A stretch of 64,000 nucleotides of DNA from Parvibaculum sp. (GCF_030651915.1 NZ_JAUSBV010000005.1:124001-188000), one strand, 5' to 3'. Shown: positions 38,851-48,212, counted from the stretch's first letter. Made by a program: numbers and translations. Notes: generated from the letters alone by a model not told the origin.

Positions 38851-39830
38851 GGTTCGAGTTCGGGCAGCGGCGCGTTGCGCACGGTGCGAAAGCCGAGATG
38901 GGAGGTGGCAAGATCCATCTCCTGCGGCTGGCGCGCGCCGGGCCTGTAGCGCATGCAATAGTTCGGCGCGCAGAGATAGGAACCGCCCTTGATGACATGG
39001 GCGTCGCGGCGGCCGTCCCATGCGTCGGCCGTCCATTCCCATAGATTGCCGATCATGTCGTGGAGGCCGAGCGCGTTGGCCTCGAAACAACCGACCGGCG
39101 CGACACCGACGAAGCCGTCCTCGGCGGTGTTGACGACCGGAAAGAGGCCCTGCCAGGTGTTGGCCTCCTTCGGGCGTTCATGCGCCGGGCGCGCGTCGGG
39201 ATCGGCGGCGCGGGCGGCCCATTCCCATTCCGCTTCGGTTGGCAGGCGATGGTCCTTCCAGCGCGCATAGGCGCGGGCATCCTCGAGCGCGACGGCGGTG
39301 ACCGGAAAATCGTCGCGGCCGTCGATCGAGGTTTTCGGGCCGCCGGGATGGCGCCAGTCGGCGCCGGGGATGTATTGCCACCATTGCGAAATATCGCCCA
39401 TGCCGTCGACGTCGTTGGGCATGATGAAGACGACGGCGCCGGGCTCTTGCATTTCCGGCGGCAGGTGCGGATGCAGCGTTGCATCGACCGGGCGCTCGGC
39501 GACCGTCACATAGCCGGTGGCGGCGACGAAAGCCGCGAAGTCGCGATTGGTGACCTCGGTGCGGTCGATCCAGAAGCCATCGACCGCGACCGTGCGCAGC
39601 GGTCCTTCTTCGGGATAGACCGTATCGCCCATCGCAAAAGTTCCGGGGGGCACCCAGACCATGCCGGGATGCGGGCCCTTGTCGGGCAAAGGTGCGAGAC
39701 AGCGCGACGGCTCGGCGGCGGCCATGCGCGCGGTCTTCGATCCGCCCAGCAGCCACAGCGCCGTCGCCGCGGCGGCCGCGACAAGCACGGCCGCCAGCAG
39801 AGACAGGGCGACGGTTCTAGAGACGTTCAT
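38847..39830 (-). CDS. formylglycine-generating enzyme (sulfatase maturase)
   Basis: The enzyme oxidises a cysteine in sulfatases to formylglycine. The 327-aa protein has an N-terminal membrane anchor or signal (VALSLLAAVLVAAAAATALW), the FGE domain with MVWVPPGTFAMGD and RLPTEAEWEWAARAAD, and both catalytic cysteines C287 and C292 in GGSYLCAPNYCMRYRPGAR. Having both cysteines marks a true FGE rather than a related non-catalytic protein. It lies directly after a Cys-type arylsulfatase on the same strand, an obvious partner. The start codon at 39828-39830 lies inside an inverted repeat of a dispersed element, so an alternative start is possible. Confidence 0.9.
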   Translation of the reverse strand: MNVSRTVALSLLAAVLVAAAAATALWLLGGSKTARMAAAEPSRCLAPLPDKGPHPGMVWVPPGTFAMGDTVYPEEGPLRTVAVDGFWIDRTEVTNRDFAAFVAATGYVTVAERPVDATLHPHLPPEMQEPGAVVFIMPNDVDGMGDISQWWQYIPGADWRHPGGPKTSIDGRDDFPVTAVALEDARAYARWKDHRLPTEAEWEWAARAADPDARPAHERPKEANTWQGLFPVVNTAEDGFVGVAPVGCFEANALGLHDMIGNLWEWTADAWDGRRDAHVIKGGSYLCAPNYCMRYRPGARQPQEMDLATSHLGFRTVRNAPLPELEP

Positions 39831-39921
39831 CGTTTCACGGAAACGATGAACGTCTCCAAGTCTTTGTTTTGTCGCGTTTCCGGACGGTGAACCGGCTTCC
39901 ACTTCACCTGGAAACGCTCTA
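39820..39921. repeat. palindromic intergenic element (Hyphomicrobiales-type)
   Basis: gagacgttcatcgtttc (39820-39836) and gaaacgatgaacgtctc (39840-39856) are perfect 17-bp inverse copies with a 3-nt loop. A second nested dyad pairs gcgtttcc (39874-39881) with ggaaacgc (39910-39917), enclosing ggtgaa/ttcacc. The minus-strand text CTAGAGCGTTTCCAGGTGAA resembles mosaic repeats scattered in rhizobial and related genomes. The element contains both the sulfatase stop and the FGE start codon. Confidence 0.7.
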
Positions 39922-41574
39922 GTTCGCCCAGTAGACATATTCGTCGTCCGGTCCACGCGGCGCGCCGCCCAGCGGCCGGTCGATCATCACCGGCGCCTCG
40001 ATCAGCGATGGCCAGATCGGCTCGGATTGTTCGCTATCGATTTCGTTCAGAGCTGCGATCATTTCGGCGAGTTTGGCGGGTTCCGCTTCGGAAAGATCGT
40101 TCTTCTCGGTCGGATCGACGGCGAGATTGAAGAGCCATGTGCGCGCCGGCCGCTCGGAGACCTGCAGCTTCCAGCCGCCGCTCAGCAAGGCCTTGTAGTG
40201 ACCCGAGCGCCAGAAGAGCGGGCGATCCGGCACCGGCGCCTCGCCAAGCGCCAGCTTCACCAGATCGACACCATCGACGATGCGGTCGGTGCGCGGGCTG
40301 ACGCCGGCCGCCGCCGCTGCGGTGGTGAAGATGTCGACATGCGCGGCCGGGCCGTCATAGAGGGTGCCGGCCGGAATGCGCGCCGGCCATTGCATGAAAT
40401 AGGGCACGTGAATGCCGCCCTCGAAGAAGGTGATCTTCCAGCCGCGATAGGGCTTGTTGAGATCGGGAAGGCCGACATAGTTGGCGCCGCCATTGTCGCT
40501 GGTGAAGATGATGATGGTGTTTTCCTCCAGCCCGTTTTCGCGCAGGGCTTCCGTCACCTTCTTCACGCCGCGGTCGAGGGCGACGATCATGGCCGCATAG
40601 ACGCGCTCGGTGTGGTTTTCGATGTGGGACAGCGCGTCGTAGTCGGACTTCAGCGCCTGCAGCGGCGTGTGCGGCGCGTTGTAGGAGAGATACATGAAGA
40701 AGGGGCGGTTGCGGTTGGCATGGATCGCCTTGACCGCCTCGTCGGTCAGATAGTCGGTCATGTAGTGCGACGGCGCGAAGCGCTGCGAACCGTTGAACTG
40801 CACGGCGAAGGGCAGATTGGCCCAGAGGAACTGGTCGATCGGGTCGAAGTCCTGCTTCGAGTTGACGACGTTGGGATCGTTGACCGGCAGGAACAAGGCC
40901 GCGCCGGGCATGAAGCCCAGCGCCTCGTCGAAGCCGCGCTTGTCGGGCCGCGAGGTTTCGGTGCCACCCAGATGCCATTTGCCGAGCATCAAGGTGCGGT
41001 AGCCGGCGCCCTGCAAGGCTTCGGCGATGGTGATTTCGTCGGCCGGCAAGGTCATCGCATCGGGTTCGGGCACCAGCGGCTCGCGGTCGGCGAAATAAAC
41101 CGCGCCGGCATCGCGATTGAAGCGCGCAATGTTTTTGGCGAAAGCCTTGGGGGCGGGCGTGAACTCGAAGCCGAAGCGGGTGGCGAAGCGGCCGGTCATG
41201 ATGGCGGCGCGCGACGGCGCACAGGTGGCGTTGCCGGCATAGCCGTTGGTGAAGGTAACGCCGTTCCTTGCGATGGCGTCGATATGCGGCGTCGGCACGG
41301 TGCCGCCGGCCAGGCCGCCATGGAGCGACAATTCGTTGAAGCCCATGTCGTCGACCAGAATGACGACGATGTTGGGGGCGCGCTCCGACGGAGCTTGCAC
41401 GGGTTCGACCGGACCTTCCTGCCAGGCAATTTCAACGTTCGGTCCGATCGGGCTGCGCCAGGTGTCGATCAGGCCCGGAATGTAGATCCAGTAGCGGCTC
41501 AGCAGTACGCCCGCAACGACGACGACAACCGCCAGACCGGCCAGAACGCCGATGCCACGCTTTCCGATGCTCAT
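39919..41574 (-). CDS. arylsulfatase (Cys-type, formylglycine-dependent)
   Basis: The 551-aa enzyme hydrolyses sulfate esters. After a basic start and an N-terminal membrane segment (VLAGLAVVVVVAGVLLS) come the metal-binding NIVVILVDDMGFNELSLHGG and the sulfatase signature CAPSRAAIMTGR, where C118 is the residue modified to formylglycine. Later sections HLGGTETSRPDKRGFDEALG and FTSDNGGANYVG complete the site. The start 41574 is preferred; upstream ATGs at 41628 and 41658 lack ribosome sites. Its final codon and stop lie within the palindromic element, and the FGE gene follows, so both are matched for maturation. Confidence 0.93.
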   Translation of the reverse strand: MSIGKRGIGVLAGLAVVVVVAGVLLSRYWIYIPGLIDTWRSPIGPNVEIAWQEGPVEPVQAPSERAPNIVVILVDDMGFNELSLHGGLAGGTVPTPHIDAIARNGVTFTNGYAGNATCAPSRAAIMTGRFATRFGFEFTPAPKAFAKNIARFNRDAGAVYFADREPLVPEPDAMTLPADEITIAEALQGAGYRTLMLGKWHLGGTETSRPDKRGFDEALGFMPGAALFLPVNDPNVVNSKQDFDPIDQFLWANLPFAVQFNGSQRFAPSHYMTDYLTDEAVKAIHANRNRPFFMYLSYNAPHTPLQALKSDYDALSHIENHTERVYAAMIVALDRGVKKVTEALRENGLEENTIIIFTSDNGGANYVGLPDLNKPYRGWKITFFEGGIHVPYFMQWPARIPAGTLYDGPAAHVDIFTTAAAAAGVSPRTDRIVDGVDLVKLALGEAPVPDRPLFWRSGHYKALLSGGWKLQVSERPARTWLFNLAVDPTEKNDLSEAEPAKLAEMIAALNEIDSEQSEPIWPSLIEAPVMIDRPLGGAPRGPDDEYVYWAN

Positions 41575-41706
41575 GCCCCTCTTCCCCCCTGTGCCGGCAC
41601 CCCGTCCGGATGATTTAATGTCTTTCATTAATATAGATGCCGCCGGTCCGAATGACAAGCGGGCCCCGAAGGGCCCGCCGTCATCGTGTCGAACCGAAGA
41701 ACCGCC

Positions 41707-42600
41707 TCAATCGGCCATCTTGACGGCGAAGGGAGCGGCCGCGCTAGACGCGGCTCTGCGCGGCCTGGCGGCGAAAGGGCGCGGTTGTGGCGCCTCGTCG
41801 AGGAAATCGCGGATCAGCGGAATTACTTCGCTGGCGCGCGAGACCAGGAAGAGATGACCGCCCTTGACGATTTCGAGGCGGGCGCCGGGAATGATCTGCG
41901 CCAGAAAGCGGCCATTGATCAGCGGCACGATCTGGTCGTTGTCGCCGGCCAGCACCAGCGTCGGCTGCTTCAGGAAGGGCAGAAAAGGAACGCTGGTCCA
42001 GCCGATGCCGGCCAGCAGCTGGTAGAAATAGCCGCGCATGGTCGGCGCGCGCAGGCGGCTCGAATGGTCCGGCGCCTCGGCCGTCTCGTCGCCATAAAGC
42101 ATCTCGAAATGCTTCATCAGATAAGCGGGATCCATATAGCGGCGCGGATGGGCGAGCTTCATCAGCGCCTTGGGATTGCCCGGCACCATCAAGGAACCGG
42201 CGGAGGTCGCGCAGAGAATGAGCCGGTGGACTCGCGCGCCGAACTGGAAGGCGAATTGTTGCGCCATCGCGCCGCCCCAGGAGACGCCCATCACATCGAC
42301 TTCGTCGTAGCCGAGCTCATCGAGAATGGCCGCCGCCATGCGCGCCAGATGCCAGGGACGATAAGGAATGCCCGCCGCCGCCGAACCACCGACGCCGGGC
42401 GCGTCGAAAGCAATGATGTCGCGGTCGGTCAGCGCTTCGGCCAATGGCGCGATCAGTTCGATATTGGCGCCGATGCCGTTGAAGAAGAGGAGCGGACGGG
42501 CCGTTGCCTTGCCCTTTCCCTCGCCATGCCACACTGCGGTGCGCAGGATGTTCGATCCCGCTCTGACGTCTCGGTAACGAGGCTTTCTTTCTGTCATCAC
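41707..42600 (-). CDS. phaZ: poly(3-hydroxyalkanoate) depolymerase (medium-chain type)
   Basis: This alpha/beta hydrolase mobilises stored polyhydroxyalkanoate. The 297-aa protein matches Pseudomonas PhaZ closely in wording: PLLFFNGIGANIELI, IIAFDAPGVGGS, the nucleophile S107 in GVSWGGAMAQQFA, LAGIGWTSVPFLP, TLVLAGDNDQIVPLINGRFL and the histidine in GGHLFLVSRA. It directly follows the synthase gene phaC on the same strand, the pseudomonad order. A second ATG lies immediately after the first. Confidence 0.92.
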   Translation of the reverse strand: MMTERKPRYRDVRAGSNILRTAVWHGEGKGKATARPLLFFNGIGANIELIAPLAEALTDRDIIAFDAPGVGGSAAAGIPYRPWHLARMAAAILDELGYDEVDVMGVSWGGAMAQQFAFQFGARVHRLILCATSAGSLMVPGNPKALMKLAHPRRYMDPAYLMKHFEMLYGDETAEAPDHSSRLRAPTMRGYFYQLLAGIGWTSVPFLPFLKQPTLVLAGDNDQIVPLINGRFLAQIIPGARLEIVKGGHLFLVSRASEVIPLIRDFLDEAPQPRPFAARPRRAASSAAAPFAVKMAD

Positions 42601-42687
42601 AGCTCCGGCTGGAGGGCTTCACGCCCGTTGCCCACTCCACGGGGCGACTCAACAATGAGCATTCAGTCTAATACAAAGTATGAACGC

Positions 42688-44379
42688 CTAGCCCAATACA
42701 TAGGTGCCCGGCGCGGCTTCCATAGGCTTGTATTTGCGATTCCCCAGTTTTTTCGGCACGGGAATCGTCTCGCCCGAGCGCTCACCCAGCCATGTTGCCC
42801 AGCGTTCCCACCAGGAACCGTGGACTTCCGAGGCGCTCGCCGCCCATTCGTCGGCGGTGTCCGGCAATTTATCGTTAACGAAATATTTCGCCTTCGGGTT
42901 GCCGGGCGGATTGAGGATCGCCTGGATGTGGCCGCTGTTCGACAGCACGAACTCCCTCTTGCCGCCCAGCATTCTTGTTGTGCGGTAACAGGCCTTCCAG
43001 GGCGTGATGTGGTCGGTGACGCCGCCGACGATGAAGGCGTCGATGTCGACCTTTCCGAGGTCGATCGGGTTCCCCAGGATTTCCTCCTTGCCCGGATTGG
43101 CGAAGGGCTGCGTTTCGTAAAGCGAAAGATAGTCCGAGTGCAGGCCGGCGGTGAGGTTGGTCGAATCGTTGTTCCAGAAGAGCACGTCGAAGGCCGGCGG
43201 CTTCTGGCCGTGCAGGTAATTGTTGACGACGTAGTTCCAGATCAGATCGTTGGGCCGCAACCAGGCAAAGACGCGCGACAGATCGGAGCCCGCCAGCACG
43301 CCTTTTTTCGCCGAGCGTTTTCGCGCCATTTCGATGCCGCGCCTGGTGACCAGCACACCGACATCGCTGTCCTCCATGCGCGGATCGAGGACACAGACCC
43401 AGAAGGTGACCGAGTTGACGCGCGTGTCGCCGATGGCCGCGAGATGACTGAGCAGCGTCGCCGTGGTGATGCCGCCGGAACAGCCGCCCGAGATGTTGAG
43501 CTTTTCGGAATCGGTGATCGAGCAGACGACGCCAATCACCTCGACCAGCGCCGTGACGTAATCCGCCAGGCCCCAGTCACGATGTTCCGGACCCGGATTG
43601 CGCCAGCTGACGACGAAGACCTGATAGCCTTGACGCACCAGATATTGCGACATGCTCTTTTCGGGCGTCAGATCGAGAACATAGTACTTGTTGATCTGCG
43701 GCGGCACGAAGAGCAGCGGCACCGCATGGACGGTTTCGGTTTTCGGCGTGTATTGCAGCAGCTCCAGCATTTCGGTGCGATAGACGACCGCGCCTTCGGT
43801 GGTGGCCAGATTGCCGCCGACCTTGAATGGCGACTTGTCGACCTGCGAGGGCATGCCGTGATTGTTGCGCAAATCGTCGATGGCGTTGCGGAAGCCCTGC
43901 ACAAGCGACGAACCGCCGGTGTCGAGGGCGAGCTTCACGGCGGAGGGATTTCCGACGAGGGTATTGGTTGGCGCGACGGCATCGATCATGATGTCGGCGA
44001 CCAGCATGGCGCGGCCGTGTTCGACCGGGTCGAGATCGAGCGAGCGGATGAAACCGTGCACCTCCGTCTGGAAGGCCAGCCAGCCCTGCATCATGCGGCG
44101 ATAGACCGGACTTTTCTGCCAGGCCTGATCGACGAAGCGGCGATCCTTGGGCTGGGGCGCGAATTTGCCCTCACCGGCCACAATGTCGACCACGTTGCGA
44201 CCGAAGGAGCCGATATGCTGCATGACGGTGAAGGGCTGACGCGCCGCGCCGCCCAGGATTGATCCGATGGCCGCGAACACATCCTCGCGGCTTATGCCGA
44301 CAATCGGACTCAGAACATTCGGCGTTTCGGCGGCTTCCTCGCCGATGCCCGCACCAATATCGTCGCGACGCTTCGACAT
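42688..44379 (-). CDS. phaC: class II poly(3-hydroxyalkanoate) synthase
   Basis: PhaC polymerises (R)-3-hydroxyacyl-CoA into storage granules. The 563-aa protein resembles the Pseudomonas medium-chain enzymes: YQVFVVSWRNPGPEHRDWGL, the lipase-like box GGCSGG with nucleophile C300, WLRPNDLIWNYVVNNYL, catalytic Asp in DHITPWKACYRTTRML, and His in NSGHIQAILNPPGNPKAKYF. The start at 44379 follows a strong ggggaggtgg. Class II synthases prefer 6-14 carbon monomers, a known property of the family. It is divergent from the sulfotransferase island. Confidence 0.94.
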   Translation of the reverse strand: MSKRRDDIGAGIGEEAAETPNVLSPIVGISREDVFAAIGSILGGAARQPFTVMQHIGSFGRNVVDIVAGEGKFAPQPKDRRFVDQAWQKSPVYRRMMQGWLAFQTEVHGFIRSLDLDPVEHGRAMLVADIMIDAVAPTNTLVGNPSAVKLALDTGGSSLVQGFRNAIDDLRNNHGMPSQVDKSPFKVGGNLATTEGAVVYRTEMLELLQYTPKTETVHAVPLLFVPPQINKYYVLDLTPEKSMSQYLVRQGYQVFVVSWRNPGPEHRDWGLADYVTALVEVIGVVCSITDSEKLNISGGCSGGITTATLLSHLAAIGDTRVNSVTFWVCVLDPRMEDSDVGVLVTRRGIEMARKRSAKKGVLAGSDLSRVFAWLRPNDLIWNYVVNNYLHGQKPPAFDVLFWNNDSTNLTAGLHSDYLSLYETQPFANPGKEEILGNPIDLGKVDIDAFIVGGVTDHITPWKACYRTTRMLGGKREFVLSNSGHIQAILNPPGNPKAKYFVNDKLPDTADEWAASASEVHGSWWERWATWLGERSGETIPVPKKLGNRKYKPMEAAPGTYVLG

Positions 44380-44627
44380 GCATCCACCTCCCCGTTTGAC
44401 TTTTCTTGCCGGCCCGCCTCCCCTCCCCGAGAGGCCGCTCGATGGACCGGCATTCTCGTTGCGCGTGTGCAACAGCGATATATGATGCGCCGCCGACGGG
44501 GGCACGGCAAGGGGTTCATGGCGCAGCCATTGGCCGGAATCGGCGAATTTTCGTATTCTCCCGACCTCCGGACGGGCGCGCGATGCGGGTGCCGCCGAGC
44601 GCGTATGGTGCAATGCAGGGGCACGAT

Positions 44628-45647
44628 GTGGACAGACGACGGAAAATCATTCTTCACATCGGCGCCGGCAAGACCGGCAGCTCGGCCATCCAGAATTTCC
44701 TCGACCTCAATGTCGATGCCCTGCGCCGGGAAGGCATTGTCGTTCCGGACAACGATCTCAATCTCAGCGGGCGCATATATGGCAATCACGTCCGGGTGTT
44801 TCGCGAGTGGAACGACGATCCGGCCGCCGGCCGCCAAGCGCTCGAGGCCGCCATCGCGGCGCTGTTCGAGAAGGCGGGCGATGCATCAACGATCGTGATC
44901 AGCGCCGAGAACCTGGCCTCCTATGGCGCAGGTCCCTCGCTGTTCGAGGGATTGGTCAAAGATCACGATATCGAAGCGATCCTCTATATCCGGCGGCAGG
45001 ACGAATTCATCCTGTCGGCCTGGCAGCAGTGGAACGCCAAGGTGCAGGAGGATTTGCTGGCGTGGCTCATCGCTGTGGTCGGCGCGCTTGGCAACTGGCA
45101 GGCCTATCTGGTCAACTGGGAGAAAGTCATCCCGCGCGCCAATATCAGGGTACGGATATTCGATCGTGCGCAGCTCAAGGACGGCGACGTCATTGCCGAT
45201 TTTTTCGATCTGCTGGGTCTTGCCGCCCCATTCGACTCATTCGCCTATCCGGAACGGCAAGCCAATCCGAGCTTCGCGGAAGCCATCATGGAAATGGTCA
45301 AGGGCAACAAGCGGATTTTCAGAGATGCCCATGACAACCGGTTTCAGGAATTCGTGCATGACATCACGGGAGACCGGTACGTCAAGAACAGCAAGGAGTC
45401 GATGCTGACATCCGCGCAACGGCGCGCGATCGTCGCAAAATACACTTCGTCCAATCTCTGGGTGCAGAAAGTTTACTTTGCAGAAAAGAAAGACAGCTTG
45501 TTCGCGCCGATCAAGGACGATGCCTACTTCCTGCCCGACGCGAGGACGATGATACGCCAGCAACTGGGATTCCTCGTCGCCATTGTCCTTGGCTTGTACC
45601 AGTGGCGAAAAAATCCAAAAAAGGGCCGTGGCAGGAAACGATCCTGA
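44628..45647 (+). CDS. sulfotransferase-like protein
   Basis: The 339-aa protein begins MDRRRKIILHIGAGKTGSSA, whose loop HIGAGKTGSSA is the 5'-phosphosulfate-binding motif for PAPS. A later IEAILYIRRQDEFILSAW carries the 3'-phosphate-binding Arg/Ser region. Substrate is probably a surface saccharide, given the neighbours. Start GTG 44628 follows aggggcacgat; ATGs upstream at 44583 and 44613 are possible. The C-terminus is strongly basic (RKNPKKGRGRKRS). It overlaps no gene and is followed at once by a second sulfotransferase. Confidence 0.78.
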   Translation: MDRRRKIILHIGAGKTGSSAIQNFLDLNVDALRREGIVVPDNDLNLSGRIYGNHVRVFREWNDDPAAGRQALEAAIAALFEKAGDASTIVISAENLASYGAGPSLFEGLVKDHDIEAILYIRRQDEFILSAWQQWNAKVQEDLLAWLIAVVGALGNWQAYLVNWEKVIPRANIRVRIFDRAQLKDGDVIADFFDLLGLAAPFDSFAYPERQANPSFAEAIMEMVKGNKRIFRDAHDNRFQEFVHDITGDRYVKNSKESMLTSAQRRAIVAKYTSSNLWVQKVYFAEKKDSLFAPIKDDAYFLPDARTMIRQQLGFLVAIVLGLYQWRKNPKKGRGRKRS

Positions 45648-45715
45648 ATGCCGCTCGACCGACAGCGCTCAAATCCGGCACCGCGGATCACCTGCTATCG
45701 ACCAGAGACATAACG

Positions 45716-46786
45716 ATGCGCCAAAAACTGTTCATTCATATCGGCCCGCACAAAACGGGCACTTCGTCGTTGCAGAGATTTCTCTTCAACAACCAGAAAG
45801 CACTGCTGAAGCGCGGCGTCTTCTATCCGATCGCGCATCTAAGCGACTTCGACGCACAGCACCGCCTTGCTTTTGCGATCCTAGGAAAGACCGATCCAAA
45901 TGACCGGCAGATACCGTCGCGCGAGGCCGATATCGTACCGATTCTCAACGAGATTAAATCCTCCCGTGCTGACACGGCGATCATTTCGAGCGAGGCATTC
46001 TTTCCTGCAGACACGACGGCGATCCAGTTCCTGCACGACCAGCTCCATGAATTCACGCCAGTCGTCGTGTTTTATGCACGGCGGCAGGACGAAGGATATG
46101 TGTCGACATATACGCAGCGTGCGAAGAGCCCGCGCCATCGCTATGCCCAGCCGATCCATACCCACCTCGATCACCCTGTTAGCATGAGCCGCGACCTCGA
46201 CATATACCAGCAGGTGTCCAACTGGGCGCGGGTCTTCGGCAAGGAAAACGTGGCGGCGCGCCTCTATAACCGGGAGATCACCGTACCCGCGGATTTCCTA
46301 CGTTGCGTCGACGAACGACGCACGGAGAGCCCTCCCCTTGCCTCTATGATGGATCGGTTCAAGGCGAGCAAGGATATCAACAAGAGTCCCTCGCTCGAGG
46401 CAACCGAGCTGATGCGCCTTTCCAAATCTCAATGCGACGATCCAGAAGTCCGCCAGATAACTATCGATTTACTGCAGAAGCAATTCGAAAGCGGACGCTC
46501 TGCGGCAAAACTACTGTCGACGGCAGATCGTCGCGCCATTCTAGAGTTCTTCCGGCCGTCCAACGACAAGCTGTTTCGCGAATATTTTTCCTGCGAGAAT
46601 AAATTTGCGCCGGAACTGTTGCTAACGGGCGAGGAAACTGGCCGCGAGACCCTGACGATCGGAGAAGCGGCAAAGATGATTGTGGAGCTGGTAGAGGGGA
46701 CGCCCTATGCGCGCGCGCGACGTGTCATTGCAGCGGCATCTCGGTGGCAACGAGTTCGATGGCGAAAATCGAAGATGGAATTCTGA
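45716..46786 (+). CDS. sulfotransferase-like protein (second)
   Basis: The 356-aa protein begins MRQKLFIHIGPHKTGTSSLQ, again the PAPS 5'-phosphosulfate loop (GPHKTGTSS). VVVFYARRQDEGYVSTYTQR is the matching 3'-phosphate region. It is a relative of the gene before it but not a close copy. Codon use is less G+C-biased than in the core genes around it. The ORF is open from 45602 but ATG 45716 starts the domain. It may sulfate the same glycan as its neighbour at a different position. Confidence 0.78.
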   Translation: MRQKLFIHIGPHKTGTSSLQRFLFNNQKALLKRGVFYPIAHLSDFDAQHRLAFAILGKTDPNDRQIPSREADIVPILNEIKSSRADTAIISSEAFFPADTTAIQFLHDQLHEFTPVVVFYARRQDEGYVSTYTQRAKSPRHRYAQPIHTHLDHPVSMSRDLDIYQQVSNWARVFGKENVAARLYNREITVPADFLRCVDERRTESPPLASMMDRFKASKDINKSPSLEATELMRLSKSQCDDPEVRQITIDLLQKQFESGRSAAKLLSTADRRAILEFFRPSNDKLFREYFSCENKFAPELLLTGEETGRETLTIGEAAKMIVELVEGTPYARARRVIAAASRWQRVRWRKSKMEF

Positions 46787-46901
46787 CAAATGTTTAAGAT
46801 TTCCCGATGCGATAGAAAGCTTCATATCGACCCGTACATGACCGACACACCCTCATTGCAGCGCATCTCTATAGCAATCTCGAGACCACCGCAGAACGTC
46901 G

Positions 46902-48203
46902 ATGTCGACCATTCGCGTGACGTCTCTCCAAGCACGATGCCTGAGATTTTCAGGGTCTCCTCGCTCTAACCTGTTGCAACACCCGGTGGGACCGGCTCAA
47001 ATATTTGCAAGAACTCTCATTCCAGATGAACGAGAGTTGGGGCTCATGACGCTCAGGTTACTTCTTCCGGCGAGGGGGCGAATGGAGTCATATCCTATCG
47101 AAACAGCGAGATGGCCAAGGCCATCCACGCCCGACGTCCGTCATGGCGTTCTGATCCTCCCCTATTTCCGCGCGTGGGTTGGAGGCCCGGACCACAGTGT
47201 AATTCCGGAACATGGACGCATCATGCGGCATGGCCGGGTGCGCGACAGGTTCCCGAGTGAGCTGCCTCTGGTTCAGTCCTCACCACTCAAGGGCACCTAT
47301 CTCTATGGGGGTCCGCTCAAAGTCCACTTCGGGCACGTCATAGTTGACAGTATCATCCGCCTATGGGCGTTTGATCGACGGCGCCACAAAGGCGTCGTCT
47401 TTGCATTTTTTCCGCGCCCTGTTGATGTGGTTCCGAATTGGTTCTTCGATGTTGTCTCGCTATTCGGGGTAATGCGAGACGATGTTTACATCATCCGCGA
47501 GCCAACTATTGTGGAGACTTTGGAGTTCTTCGAACCAGGTAGCCGACTTGGAAGTACGCCGCACAATTGGTATCTGCACTATCTCGAAAGCCTTCCAATC
47601 GTCAAAACCTCACGCACACCAAAGAACATATATTTCGGACGAACACATATCCTCCATAGGGGGGCGATGCTCGGCGAAAGATACTTCGGTCGCCTCCTTG
47701 AAGAATCCGGTTTTCAGTACGTGAAGCCGGAACATCACGACATTCATACACAGGTTTCTATGATTGAAAATGCGGACCGCATTGTCTTTGCCGAGGGTAG
47801 CAGCATTTACAGTGCTGAATTGTTGCCTAGAACAAAGGCCCGAATTTTCATGATTCCCCGCAGAAAAACCGGAGAGAAGATTTTTGCGTCTACGCTACGT
47901 CCTCGCGGTTCTTTTACGGTTTTGGGCAAGCCGGATACTCTTATTGACGGACTAAATAGACGCGGCCTGAATCATGCAGACTGTCCTAGTTACATAAGGG
48001 ATCCTGAGGCGCTACATGCTGACATGGTTCAACATGGCTTAATTGACGGTCGGCCATTTTCAGATCAGGCATTCAGAGAGGCCGAGCGGATTGATTTTTT
48101 GACCTACTACAAAGACATCGACCAATCTTACGCTCGAAATTTCAGCAAACTGAGCGGGTGGGTGGAATATGTACGGAATCTATTTCAGCGGAAAAAGACA
48201 TAG
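46902..48203 (+). CDS. GT61-like glycosyltransferase
   Basis: The 433-aa protein has the GT61/DUF563 layout: a variable N-terminus, a central YLYGGPLKVHFGHVIVDSII, and a C-terminal NIYFGRTHILHRGAMLGERY followed by VSMIENADRIVFAEGSSIYS. In the family the last segment corresponds to the nucleotide-sugar-binding loop, though here it lacks the usual GAGLTN text. It probably adds a sugar to a surface polysaccharide. Visibly lower G+C than flanking genes points to recent acquisition. ATG 46902 is used; ATG 47046 is an alternative. Confidence 0.72.
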   Translation: MSTIRVTSLQARCLRFSGSPRSNLLQHPVGPAQIFARTLIPDERELGLMTLRLLLPARGRMESYPIETARWPRPSTPDVRHGVLILPYFRAWVGGPDHSVIPEHGRIMRHGRVRDRFPSELPLVQSSPLKGTYLYGGPLKVHFGHVIVDSIIRLWAFDRRRHKGVVFAFFPRPVDVVPNWFFDVVSLFGVMRDDVYIIREPTIVETLEFFEPGSRLGSTPHNWYLHYLESLPIVKTSRTPKNIYFGRTHILHRGAMLGERYFGRLLEESGFQYVKPEHHDIHTQVSMIENADRIVFAEGSSIYSAELLPRTKARIFMIPRRKTGEKIFASTLRPRGSFTVLGKPDTLIDGLNRRGLNHADCPSYIRDPEALHADMVQHGLIDGRPFSDQAFREAERIDFLTYYKDIDQSYARNFSKLSGWVEYVRNLFQRKKT

Positions 48204-48212
48204 ACAACCCCG

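Noticed and set aside
41686-44262. 858-codon open frame antisense to phaZ and phaC
   Set aside because: Both antisense partners have intact catalytic motifs and ribosome sites; this frame has neither.
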